Shown here one piece after another: positions 48,951 through 64,000 of a stretch of DNA of 64,000 nt (positions within the stretch are counted from its first letter, which is position 1; every line of letters begins with the position of its first letter). The notes beneath the pieces were generated by a model that saw nothing but the letters and a program-made list of their open reading frames with translations, had not been told where the DNA came from and ran no database searches. The stretch covers positions 192,464,001 through 192,528,000 of the forward strand of contig NC_092337.1 of the NCBI RefSeq assembly GCF_046630445.1, read 5' to 3'. The stretch is from Rutidosis leptorrhynchoides (Eukaryota > Streptophyta > Magnoliopsida > Asterales > Asteraceae). The position numbers and the translations under genes were made by a program.

Positions 48951-51900
48951 GGAGGACCCGGAGCTTGTTACGGGTACGTTTCTTATTGACAAAATGACAA
49001 TATATCTGCTTATGTTTTATTTGATTCGGGTGCGGATAGAAGCTATATGAGTAGAGATTTTTGTGCTAAATTAAGTTGTCCACTGACGCCTTTGGATAAT
49101 AAATTTTTACTCGAATTAGCAAACGGTAAATTAATTACAGCAGATAATATATGTCGGAATCGAGAAATTAAGCTGGTTAGTGAAACATTTAAGTTAGGAA
49201 GTTTTTATGTGATAATTGGCATGGACTGGTTGAAAAAGGAGAGAGCAGAGATCGTATGTTACAAAAATGCAATTCGCATTGTACGAGAAAAAAGGAAAAC
49301 CCTTAATGGTGTAGGGAGAAAAGAGCAACGCAAAGCTAAATCTTATTAGTAATTTGAAGGTACAAAAGCTAATAAGAAAAGGTTGCTATGCTGTTTTAGC
49401 ACATGTCGAGAAAGTACAAACCGAAGAAAAGAACATCAATGATGTTTCCGTCGGAAAAGAATTTCCCGATGTATTTCCGAAAGAATTACCGCGACTACCT
49501 CCACACCGATCCATTGAATTTCAAATAGATCTTGTACCAGGAGCTGCACCAATAGCTTGTGCTCTATACAGACTCGCACCCAGCGAAATGAAGGAACTCC
49601 AAATCCAATTACAAGAACTTTTAGAGCGTGGTTTCATTCGACCAAGCACATCACCATGGGGAGCTCCTGTTTTGTTTGTCAAAAAGAAGGACGGTACATT
49701 CAGGTTGTTTATCGACTACTGAGAGTTGAACAAACTTACCATCAAGAACCGTTATCCACTACCGAGAATCGACTACTTATTTGATCAACTACAAGGCTCG
49801 TCGATTTATTCGAAGATAGATTTATGTTCTGGATATCATCAAATGTGGGTGAAGGAGGATGATATTCCAAAAACAGCTTTTAGGACGCGCTACGGTCATT
49901 ACGAGTTTATGGTTATGCCATTTGGTTTAACTGACGCACCAGCTGTGTTCATGGACCTTATGAACCAAGTGTGTGGACCATATCTTGATAAGTTTTTCAT
50001 TGTTTTCATCGATGACATACTTATCTACTCAAAGAATGATCAAGAGCACGAAGAACATTTGAGAAAAGTGCTAGAGTTGTTGAGGAAAGAAAAACTGTAC
50101 GCTAAGTTTTTAAAGTGTGCATTTTGGTTGGAAGAAGTTCAATTCCTCGGTCACATAGTGAACAAAGAAGGTATTCAGGTGGATCCGGCAAAGATTGAAA
50201 CCATTGAAAAATGGGAAACCCCGAAAACTTAGGCCAATTTTTAGGATTAGCTGGTTACTACAGAAGATTCATCCAAGATTTTTCCAAAATAGCAAAACCC
50301 TTGACTGCATTAACGCATAAAGGGAAGAAATTTGAATGGAAGGATGAACAAGAAAAAGCGTTTCAATTGTTGAAGAAAAAGTTAACTACGGCACCTATAT
50401 TGTCATTGTCTGAAGGGAATGATGATTTTGTGATATATTGTGACTCCTCAAAGCAGGGTCTCGGTTGTGTATTAATGCAACGAACGAAGGTAATTGCTTA
50501 TGCGTCTAGACAATTGAAGATTCACGAGCAAAATTATATGACGCATGATTTGAAATTAGGCGCGGTTGTTTTTGCATTAAAGACTTGGAGGCACTACTTA
50601 TATGGGGTCAAAAGTATTATATATACCGATCACAAAAGTCTCCAACACATATTTAATCAGAAACAACTGAACATGAGGCAGTGTAGGTGGATTGAGTTAT
50701 TGAATGATTACAATTTCAAGATTCGTTACCATCCGGGGAAGGTGAATGTGGTAGCCAACGCTTTGAGTAGAAAGGACAGAGAACCTATACGGGTAAAAGC
50801 TATGAATATAATTATTCGCATTAACCTTACTACTCAAATAAAGGAGGCGCAACAGGGTATTGTAAAGGAAGGGAATTTGAAGAATGAAATACCCAAAGGA
50901 TTGGAGAAACACCTTAATATTCGAGAAGACGGAACCCGGTATAGAGCCGAAAGAATTTGGGTACCAAAGTTTGGAGATGTGAGAGAAATGGTACTTGGGG
51001 AAGCACATAAAGCTAGATACTCAATACATCCCGGAGCGGGAAAGATGTACAAGGACCTCAAGAAACATTTTTGGTTGCCGGGTATGAAAATCGATATTGC
51101 GAGATATGTAGAAGAATATTTGACGTGTTCTAAGGTCAAAGCTGAACAATAGAAACCATCAGGTCTACATCAACAACCTGAAATCCCGGAATGGAAATGG
51201 GAAAACATTACCATAGATTTCATTACTAAATTTCCAAGCACTACAAGTGGTTATGATACTATTTGGGTAATAGTCGATCGTCTCACCAAATCAGCACATT
51301 TTCTGCCAATGAGAGAAGATGACAAAATGGAGAAGTTGGTGCTATTATACTTGAAAGAAGTTTTCTCCAGACATGGAAAACCAATCTCTATTATCTCTGA
51401 TAGGGATGGCAGATTTGTTTCAAGGTTTTGGCAGACATTACAGCAAGCATTAGGAACTCGTTTAGACATGAGTACTGCTTATCACCCACAAACTGATGGG
51501 CAAAGTGAAAGGATGATACAGACCCTTGAAGACATGCTACGAGCATGTGTTATCGATCTCATAAACAGTTGGGATCGACATCTACCGTTAGTATAATTTT
51601 CCTACAACAACAGTTATCATTCGAGTATTGAGATGGCTCCATTCGAGGCACTTTATGGTAGAAAGTGCAGGTCTCCGATTTATTGGAGTGAAGTTGGGGA
51701 TAGACAAATTACGAGTCCATAAATTATTCAACAAACCACAGAGAAGATTATTCAAATTTAACAACGGTTAAAAACCGCCCAAAGTCGACAAAAGAGCTAC
51801 GCGGACATTAAAAGAAAAGATATAGAATTTGAAATTGGAGAGATGGTCATGCTTAAGGTTTCACCTTGGAAAGGTGTTGTTCGATTTCGTAAACGGGGGA

Positions 51901-52280
51901 AACTAAATCCAAGATACATCGGGCCATTCAAGATTATAGATCGTGTCGGACCAGTAGCTTACCGACTTGAGTTACTTGAGTTACCAGTAGCTGTACATAA
52001 CACTTTCCACGTCTGGAATTTAAAGAAATGTTTTGCTAAAGAAGATCTCACTATTTCGCTAGACGAAATCCAAATCAATGAAAAACTTCAATTCATCGAA
52101 GAACCCGTTGAAATAATGGATCGTGAGGTTAAAAGGCTTAAGCAAAACAAGATACTAATTGTTACGGTTAAATGGAATGCTCATAGAGGACCCGAGTTCA
52201 CCTGGGAACATGAAGACCAGATAAAGAAGGAATACTCACACTTATTTCCAGAAGATGCGTCAACACCTTCAATCGCTTAA
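48951..52280 (+). pseudogene. Element E protease, RT, RNase H, integrase
   Basis: Same order as D. An 8-bp insertion near 48992 shifts the frame before the protease; a TGA at 49720 (Arg in D) interrupts RT; a small deletion near 50229 shifts the frame; later stops lie at 51150 (CAG in D), about 51595, 51719 and 51760. Conserved where D is damaged: RT box FIDDILIY, integrase finger region with AHKARYSIH and the tail [18 protein letters not shown]. One Cys of the finger is lost (EEYLTC against D's GECLTC). D and E therefore carry different defects. Confidence 0.88.
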
Positions 52281-52315
52281 AATTTCGGGATGAAATTTAT
52301 TTAACGGGTAGGTAC
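52280..52315 (+). promoter_or_regulatory. Element E 3' terminal palindrome and priming region
   Basis: AAATTTCG-GGA-TGAAATTT then ATTTAACGGGTAGGTAC at the LTR; one change from D's palindrome. Confidence 0.7.
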
Positions 52316-52501
52316 TGTAGTGACCCGAACTTTTCCATGATTATATATTAAATGAAAACTATATTTGCATGATTAAATGTTTCCAACATGTTAAGCAATC
52401 AAACTTTTTAAGACTTGATTATTTGAAATGAGTTTCATGTAGACAATTGACCACCCAAGTTGACCGGCGATTCACAAACGTTAAAACTTGTAAAAATTAT
52501 A

Positions 52502-52505
<4 letters not shown>

Positions 52506-52582
<77 letters not shown>
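52506..52582. repeat. (TA)n microsatellite
   Basis: TA run at the first conserved LTR site; less than half the length of the compound run in E's 5' LTR. Confidence 0.95.
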
Positions 52583-52586
<4 letters not shown>

Positions 52587-52883
52587 ACATGATATTATCA
52601 TAAGAAAGTATCTTACTAGGTATATTAACAATGAGTTATATACATAAAATGAGACTATTGAATTAAGAAAACTCGAAACGATATATATAACGATTATCGT
52701 TATAACAACGTCTTACTAAATACATATGTATCATATTAAGATATAAATACACTATGTTTAACATCATGAAATGATAATTACGTATATCATTAAGCGTATT
52801 ATCAATGAACTACATGAGTAAGATGAGACTACTAACTTTAGGATTTCGAAACAATACATATATGTAACGATTATCGTTGTAAT

Positions 52884-53102
<219 letters not shown>

Positions 53103-55349
53103 ACTAAGATATATTAATATACCATGTTAACATAACAATTTAACATATCATTCAAGTGTAATAACAATGGATCAATTACATTTAACAAGATCGTTAACTT
53201 AAAGGTTCCGAAACAACACTTACATGTAATGACTAACGATGACTTAACAACTCAGTTAAAATGTATATACATATAGTATATTAAGATGTATTAGTACACT
53301 TTTGAAAGATTTAATGACACATATCAAAGTACTTCTACTTAACAAAAATACCTACAATTGCATTCTCATTCATTTTCATCAACAATTCTACTCGTATGCA
53401 CCCGTATTCGTACTCGTACAATACCCAGCTCCTAGACGTATACACTATTAGTATATACATCTAATAATTCAGCTCTTAGCAGCCCTTGTGAGTCACCTAA
53501 CCATGTGGGAACCATTATTTGGCAACTAGCATGAAATATCTCACAAAAATACAAACTAATGTGACCTTAAATGGACATGCATGATCACGTTTTTCAACAT
53601 CACCATTATCACTCTCCTTTTTCAACTTTCATGCATCAAATTGATCTCTCTCTTAGTCTTTCATATTGTTCTAAGTGTTCTTCATCATTTCCTTCATAAT
53701 CTACATCAATCTAGCTCATAAATCCTAACCTATATCAACTTATAAAACAACAACTCAAGAAAACTTCAAGAACACTTTCATGTTTGCAAATCTACTTCCA
53801 AGCTTTCTAATCCATTCTAAGTAATCATCTAAGATCAAGTAATCTTTCTTATTTACAGTAATATATCTTTCTAATACAAGGTAATACTCGTATTCAAACT
53901 TTGATTCAATTTCTATAACTATAACTATCTTATTTCGAGTGGAAATCTTACTTGAACTTGTTTTCGTGTCATGATTCTACTTCAAGAACTTTCAAGCCAT
54001 CCAAGAATCCTTTGAAGCTAGATCAATTTTTGTTACTTCCAGTAGGTTTATCTACTAAACTTTAGGTAGTAATGATGTTCATAACATCATTCGATTCATA
54101 TATATATAACTATCTTATTCGAAGATTTAAACTTGTAATCACTAGAACATAGTTTAGTTAATTCTAAACTTGTTCGCAAATAAAGTTAATCCTTCTAACT
54201 TGACTTTTAAAATCAACTAAACACATGTTCTATATCTATATGATATGCTAACTTAATGATTTAAAACCTGGAAAACGAAAAACACCGTAAAACCGGACTT
54301 ACACCGTTGTAGTAACACCGCGGGCTGTTTTTGGGTTTGATAATTAATAACTATGATAAACTTTGATTTAAACGTTGTTCTTCTGGGAAAATGATTTTTC
54401 TTATGAACATGAAACTATATCGAAAAATCATGGTTAAACTCAAAGTGGAAGTATGTTTTTCAAAATGGTCATCAAGATGTCGTTCTTTCGACTAAAATGA
54501 CTACCTCTTTAAAAAATGACTTGTAACCTATATTTCCGACTATAAACTTATATTTTTTCTGTTTAGTTTCATAAATTTCAATTCATTATGAAACCATAGC
54601 AACTTGAATCACTCAAAACGCATTTTAAACGAAGAAATGACGGGTAAAACAAGATTGGAAAAATTTGCTAGTTTTAGCTACGAAAATTTTGTAACAAATC
54701 TACGGAAGGAAAGATTTATGCATATAATTATGCACCTGAAAACACTCGGAACCTGAGTAACCGTTTAACACATATCTGTGCTAGCTCCTTTGGCATTGTT
54801 ATTACCAAAAATAACATTGCAATTCCTTTTCAAAATAGCAAATTTTGTCACAGCTCCAGCAAGTCAACTTTGACTTTTCGTTTGAAACAACCTTATTATA
54901 ATCTTGATATATATACATGCTCTTTCATTGTTACTGGGGAACCGTTTATATTCCACCACATTAGCAGTAAACTTATCAGCAACTTCATTGATCTTTGACC
55001 TTTCTAAAATCATTACATTCATCGAAACCCTGTCATATACTCATCCACATCTTGTAACGAGAATTGCCATAACAATTTCTGGTAATCAGCAATCAATATT
55101 TTAAATCTCGCCGCGTTTCTACATCAATAGTTATATTATACATATAACATTTATCTCTTAGAATTATAATCTTCCATTCTGAAATTCTGAAAAGCACCCA
55201 GTCTACGAATCAATACACCGAATTCTGAAAAAGTTGAATGAAGCAGTAGAAACTATAGACAACTATAATTGTCAAAAGTTTGATGATAAAGAATAGTATG
55301 TTGGCAAAAGCTCAGAAAAGTTGGAACTGGAAAATGAATTGAGCAAATC

Positions 55350-55550
55350 ATGAAGGAGGTTGTGGATAAATCACAAAGAATAAACCTGCCTTCAAAGAAT
55401 CCAAATGATTCAGTATCTGCTGAAGTCATTAACAAATACCTTGTTTATGACTCTAAATCTTTACGGACAAATCTTCTTCATCATCCATCGATATTAGAAA
55501 CTCTAAGATATCCTCGTATCTTTCATTATAAATATCCTCAATATTTATGA
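55350..55550 (+). CDS. Unknown short ORF of family F (left copy)
   Basis: 66 codons, starting MKEVVDKSQRINLPSKNPND and ending with HYKYPQYL. The right copy at 63089-63283 is nearly identical; A has a decayed version near 6603. I recognise no domain. It may be the remains of a longer frame rather than an independent gene. Confidence 0.25.
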   Translation: MKEVVDKSQRINLPSKNPNDSVSAEVINKYLVYDSKSLRTNLLHHPSILETLRYPRIFHYKYPQYL

Positions 55551-55727
55551 AGATATCTTCATAAATATTCTTATCTAAAAACTGTTTTAGTTCTAAATAT
55601 CTAAAAACTTAGAGTTTAAATTATGAATGTTTTTGAAGTAGTGTTGGGAACTGAAGCATGAGTTAGTATAATATAATGACACTTGATCAACGTGATTATA
55701 TTACAGTAATTCATGCTGAGTTTCTAA

Positions 55728-55910
55728 ATGAAACGTGATGATTCACAGACCCTAAGGTCATCATGTGCCATGTTACACGACTCTTACATTCTACCTAGTC
55801 TACAAACATATCGAGAACATATCTTCTTGATAGTTCTATCTTTTCTCTTGAACTCTGGTAATTTAACCAATCAAGATCGTGCTATTACAATATCTCTCTT
55901 AGAACATTAG
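55728..55910 (+). CDS. Unknown short ORF of family F, second frame (left copy)
   Basis: 60 codons: KRDDSQTLRSSCAML, then YREHIFLIVLSFLLNSGN with a hydrophobic stretch, ending LLEH. The right copy is 63504-63686. In A (7017-7196) the same frame is readable apart from one stop. Function unknown. Confidence 0.25.
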   Translation: MKRDDSQTLRSSCAMLHDSYILPSLQTYREHIFLIVLSFLLNSGNLTNQDRAITISLLEH

Positions 55911-56395
55911 TCATGTCCATTCGAAACTTCATACCTACGAAATTCTAGACCATTATTCGCTTGACTTAAAGTCGGGAAAAGAAAAGAAAAGGATGGAACT
56001 CTAAAATATAAAGAAAATGAAGAGAGTGGATTTATAGAAAAATATTAGATAGAGAAATCGCGACGGATCAACGCATTCAATCAAAGAAATCATAATTTTC
56101 TTAATTACCGAAGAATCAAATCTTATATAGATTTCTAAGATTATCTTTAAAGTCCTTGAATTCCGGAAATTTAAACGTGACTACGTCAAAAGTTAAGACG
56201 AATAATTATTTTCTCATTTCACTCTTTTGTGTAGTTTCATTTATACACTCCAAGTAATCAAATTGTTTTATCCTTATTACGCAATGGTGATAAAACTCTA
56301 TTTATCAGCTCATATTCGTCATGAAAACATTTTAATTGTTAGCTATGATGACCTCACTCAAATTTCGGGACAAAATTTCTTTAACGGGTAGGTAC

Positions 56396-60493
<4,098 letters not shown>

Positions 60494-60495
60494 TG

Positions 60496-60513
60496 TGGTA
60501 TCAGAGCGGTGGT
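60496..60513 (+). promoter_or_regulatory. Primer-binding site of family F (right copy)
   Basis: TGGTATCAGAGCGGTGG, identical to A's primer site, then the conserved leader (GGTCTTAGTGAACCAG, GACTTCGACCGTGT) to about 60600. Confidence 0.85.
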
Positions 60514-61005
60514 CTTAGTGAACCAGGTCTTGCATTAGTGTGTCTAACTGATAGTTGTTTAGATGCATTAGTGGGTCTGGACTTCGACCGTGTCTGCATG
60601 TCAAAAGTTTTGCTTATCATTTAGTGTCGAAAATTATTTGCTTATCATCCTTAAAGTCTAAGACACGTCTTACTGCCTCTATTGCATAGATAGTGTATAG
60701 ATAAATTCATATCTTAGCGTATCTGTTATTGTTACCTTTGCTTGACAGCTTCCGTAGATTCGTCCGTAACTTATGCGATTTTAGTATTATATATGCATAT
60801 GTAAATTATGTATCGCATGGTACTAATCTACATCCTATAATCTATTTCTTATCGAAAATCCTTCATCTGATCGTACAAGATAAATCCCTCAACCAGTTCA
60901 AATTCCTCGAATTTCGACAGCTATTCCGATATGGAGTTTCACTCAAAGTCCGAAAGCAGTGTCACCAGAATGAATCAACCAACCAGTCATCCTCAATTCA
61001 TTTGA

Positions 61006-61254
61006 TTGGTTCGTAGTCTATTAAATCACTGGAGACAAGAAGAAGGTGATCCCTTCCATCCCGCACATTTCCCTCTTGGCGAAGAACCTGAAGCATTTAC
61101 CGGCGAACCTGTTCATAATACCATTTTCTCTCTCATTTCCAGAGTATCCCGTCACGATTATATACTATCTCAGATTCTAGATCTTATTCATCCACTCATC
61201 CAAACCGACAATCATCCCGGAATAATAGAAGAAGTCAACGAACTTCGCGCTTGA
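61006..61254 (+). pseudogene. Family F N-terminal ORF remnant
   Basis: 82 codons in the frame of A's broken ORF: GDPFHPAHFPLGEEPEAFTG, SRVSRHDYILSQIL, EEVNELRA, then TGA at the same codon as in A, followed by LENMVQNLPASATSP in frame. It is the better-preserved version of A's 4330-4740. Function unknown; possibly a Gag-type or leader protein with a coiled coil. Confidence 0.4.
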
Positions 61255-63088
61255 GTAATCAATTTGGAGAATATGGTGCAAAATTTACCAGCTTCAGCAA
61301 CATCACCGGCATCAATAGTACCATCAATAACAGCACCAGTACCATCAACAATCCATGCCCCAACGTCTCATTCTATAACTCGAGTATGATCATCGTTCTA
61401 CGTATCGTTCTACATTATTTATCTTCATTCGACATGGCGATTATGTAATCTCTAATGTTTTAGAGATTATATATTCTTGTTCTAACGGTAAATCAAATGA
61501 GTTTAATATCATATTGACTCATTAAATCCATAGTTACAACTGAAGAAAATATATATGTATATATGTTTTCGTAAAGATTGTAATTAAAAAAATTCTTTTG
61601 TACAAACTGTTAATGGTGAAAACATTTTAACGTGTAGGTAATACCACAGAAACATTTAGATTTCACATTAATAAGTTACACTGTACATTCTTCGAATCTG
61701 ATTCAATAATCATTTACTATCCTACTTACATCCACAGATATACAAATCCGTTCACCACCGAATAACCATTTTCATTCAATTTCATATTTGGATTTTGACC
61801 TATCAGAATCCAACAAGTAGCATAATGAAGAAAACATTTGACATAATAAAATTTGTTAGAAACAAACAAATTAACTATGAGAAATTCTGTTAGGAATCCA
61901 CGCTAACAAAATCCTAGCTAACTCTTCCTAGCTAATTGTTAATTTCTTATTACATTTATTTATAGCAATTTAATTATCGCAATTTTAATTCTCGCAATTT
62001 TATTTATCGTCATTTAATTTCTGTTATTTATTTTACGCACTTTAAATATCGGGACACGTATGCGGTAATGCTGGAGTTAGCTATACATGGTTGAGGTTGA
62101 TTCTACAATAATATATACTTTGAGTTGTGATCGAGTCTAAGACATGTATACAATGGTCACGATACGTATTAATTAATTCGAATATTATATATTATACTAT
62201 ATGTGATTTATTGAACTACAAACTGTGGACAATTAACTGTGGACTATCAACATTTAACAATTAAAATGAACTAAAATATTGATTATAACATATGAAACTA
62301 AATAATTCTTCAAGTTTGCCACTTGATTTCATCTCAAACCTCATTTGTATCTTGACAATTACAATCTGCGTTCAAACTTTTCATGATCCTTGAAAACATC
62401 TCAATCGAGAGGATAAACCAACCGCACTTCATCTACGGAAGGAAAGATTTATGCATATAATTATGCACCTAAAAACACTCGAAACCTGAGTAAACGTTTA
62501 ACACGTATCTGTGCTAGCTCCTTTGGCATTGTTATTACCAAAAATAACATTGCAATTCCTTTTCAAAATAGCAAATTTTGTCACAGCTCCAGCTAGTCAA
62601 CTTTGACTTTTCGTTCGAAACAACCTTATTATAATCTTGATATATATGCGTGCTCTTTCATTGTTACCGGGGAACCATTTATATTCCACCACATTAGCAG
62701 TAAACTTACCAGCAACTTCATTGATCATTGACCTTTCTAAAATCATTACATTCATCGAAACCCTGTCATATACTCATCCACATCTTGTAACGAGAATTGC
62801 CATATCAATTTCTGGTAATCAGCAATCAATATTTTAAATCTCGCCGCGTTTCTACATCAATAGTTATATGTATACATATAATATTTATCTCTTAGAATTA
62901 TGATCTTCTATTCTGAAATTCTAAAAAGCACCCAGTCTACGAATCAATACACCAAATTCTGAAAAAGTTGAATGAAGCAGTAGAAACAATACACAGCTGT
63001 AATTGTCAAAAGTTTGATGATAAAGAATAGTATGTTGGCAAAAGCTCAGAAAAGTTGGAACTGGAAAACGAATTGAGCAAATCATGAG

Positions 63089-63283
63089 ATGGCTGTGGAT
63101 AAATCACAAAGAATAAACCTGCCTTCAAAGAATCCAAATGATTCAGTATCTGCTGAAGTCATTAACAAATACCTTGTTTATGACTCTAAATCTTTACGGA
63201 CAAATCTTCTTCATCATCCATCGATATTAGAAACTCTAAGATATCCTCGTATCTTTCATTATAAATATCCCCAATATTTCTGA
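63089..63283 (+). CDS. Unknown short ORF of family F (right copy)
   Basis: 64 codons, same product as 55350-55550 except for the first residues (MAVDKSQRINL) and the last. Near-identity of the two copies shows recent common origin rather than selection. Confidence 0.25.
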   Translation: MAVDKSQRINLPSKNPNDSVSAEVINKYLVYDSKSLRTNLLHHPSILETLRYPRIFHYKYPQYF

Positions 63284-63503
63284 AGATATCTTCATAAATA
63301 TTCTTGTCTGATATTAATTATCTCTCCGCGCTATCTGTGTTATATCATAAAAGAAAGTTATTTTAGTTCTAAATATCTAAAAACTTAGAGTTTAAATTAT
63401 GAATGTTTTTAAGGTAGTGTTGGGAACAGAAGCATGAGTTAGTATAATATAATGACACTTGATCAACGTGATTATATTACAGTAAGTCATGCTGAGTTTC
63501 TAA

Positions 63504-63686
63504 ATGGAACGTGATGATTCACAGACCCTAACGTCAGCATGTGACATGTTACACGACTCTTACATTCTACCTAATCTACAAACATATCGAGAACATATCT
63601 TCTTGATAGTTCTATCTTTTCTCTTGAACTCTGGTAATTTAACCAATCAAGATTGTGCTATTATAATATCTCTCTTAGAACATTAG
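63504..63686 (+). CDS. Unknown short ORF of family F, second frame (right copy)
   Basis: 60 codons matching 55728-55910 with a few substitutions (for example Ser to Ala and Ala to Asp near MLHDSY). Function unknown. Confidence 0.25.
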   Translation: MERDDSQTLTSACDMLHDSYILPNLQTYREHIFLIVLSFLLNSGNLTNQDCAIIISLLEH

Positions 63687-64000
63687 TAATGTCCATTCGA
63701 AACTTCATACATACGAAATTCTGGACCATTATTCGCTTGACTTAAAGTCGGGAAAAGAAAACAAAATGATGGAACTCCAAAATATAAAGAAAATGAAGAG
63801 AGTGGATTTATAGAAAAATACCAGACAGAGAAATCGAGATAGATCAACGCATTCAATCAAAGAAATCATAATTTTCTTAATTACCGAAGAATCAAATCTT
63901 ATATAGATTTCGAAGATTATCTTTAAAGTCCTTGAATTCTGGAAATTTAAACGTGACTACGTCAAAAGTTAAGACGAATAATTATTTTCTCATTTCACTC

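Larger units (their letters stand above)
54703..56395 (+). mobile_element. Family F internal region, 3' part (left copy)
   Basis: Homologous to 62436-64000 (right copy) and to A 5930-7944. It begins at the microhomology junction with E's LTR and ends with AAATTTCGGGACAAAATTT and TAACGGGTAGGTAC directly before the F LTR. It contains two short frames listed separately; otherwise no coding signal. Confidence 0.85.
60514..64000 (+). mobile_element. Family F internal region (right copy), open at window end
   Basis: Collinear with A 3806-7700: leader, N-terminal ORF remnant, degraded palindrome near 61630 (CGTGTAGGTAATACCACAG), shortened shared module at 62047-62165, and from 62436 the sequence also found at 54703-56270. 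No gag-pol domain is visible. The 3' LTR lies beyond the window. Confidence 0.85.

Overview
This is a repeat-only stretch of a large, AT-rich plant nuclear genome. I see no host gene, rRNA gene or functional tRNA gene. The window is a nest of LTR retrotransposons of the Ty3/gypsy order, with long (TA)n and (TTA)n microsatellites inside the LTRs. The LTR openings, the tRNA-iMet-type primer sites and the overall element style recall elements of the daisy family (Asteraceae). That assignment rests on recognition only and is tentative.

Layout. Element G (Athila-like, plus strand, oldest) is present as three pieces: 1-835, 11650-12467 and 27992-29253. Three younger elements interrupt it. Element A (836-11644) has two long LTRs but only coding remnants. 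Element B (12468-27986, minus strand) is Athila-like, has a perfect 5-bp target duplication and carries gag, protease and an Athila accessory ORF, but no reverse transcriptase or integrase. A solo LTR, C (13851-16888), sits in B's 3' LTR. Element E (29254-54702) entered G's 3' LTR. Element D (31993-44906), of the same family as E and much younger, entered E's 5' LTR with a perfect TATAT duplication. E's 3' LTR is cut at about 54702 and joined through 5 bp of microhomology to family-F sequence. In F, one LTR (56396-60493) has internal sequence on both sides, and the second internal region runs off the window.

The D/E family is the main point of interest. Both copies have the order LTR, primer site, acidic ORF, F-box gene, palindrome, gag, protease, RT-RNaseH-integrase, LTR. 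The F-box protein belongs to the plant At1g67623/At2g35280-like type, so a host-derived F-box gene appears to have become a stable passenger between the primer site and gag. Neither copy is intact. D has an RT active-site change, an integrase zinc-finger deletion and several stops; E has many stops and frameshifts. Both share one in-frame TGA at the same gag codon.

A second point of interest is a string of short stem-loops in the 3' non-coding regions of G (50-599) and B (18139-18970). The stems differ from hairpin to hairpin but stay paired, around a near-constant TAAAGT loop (read on each element's sense strand).

All percentages and boundaries were read by eye; LTR ends are good to a few bases except where a target duplication fixes them.
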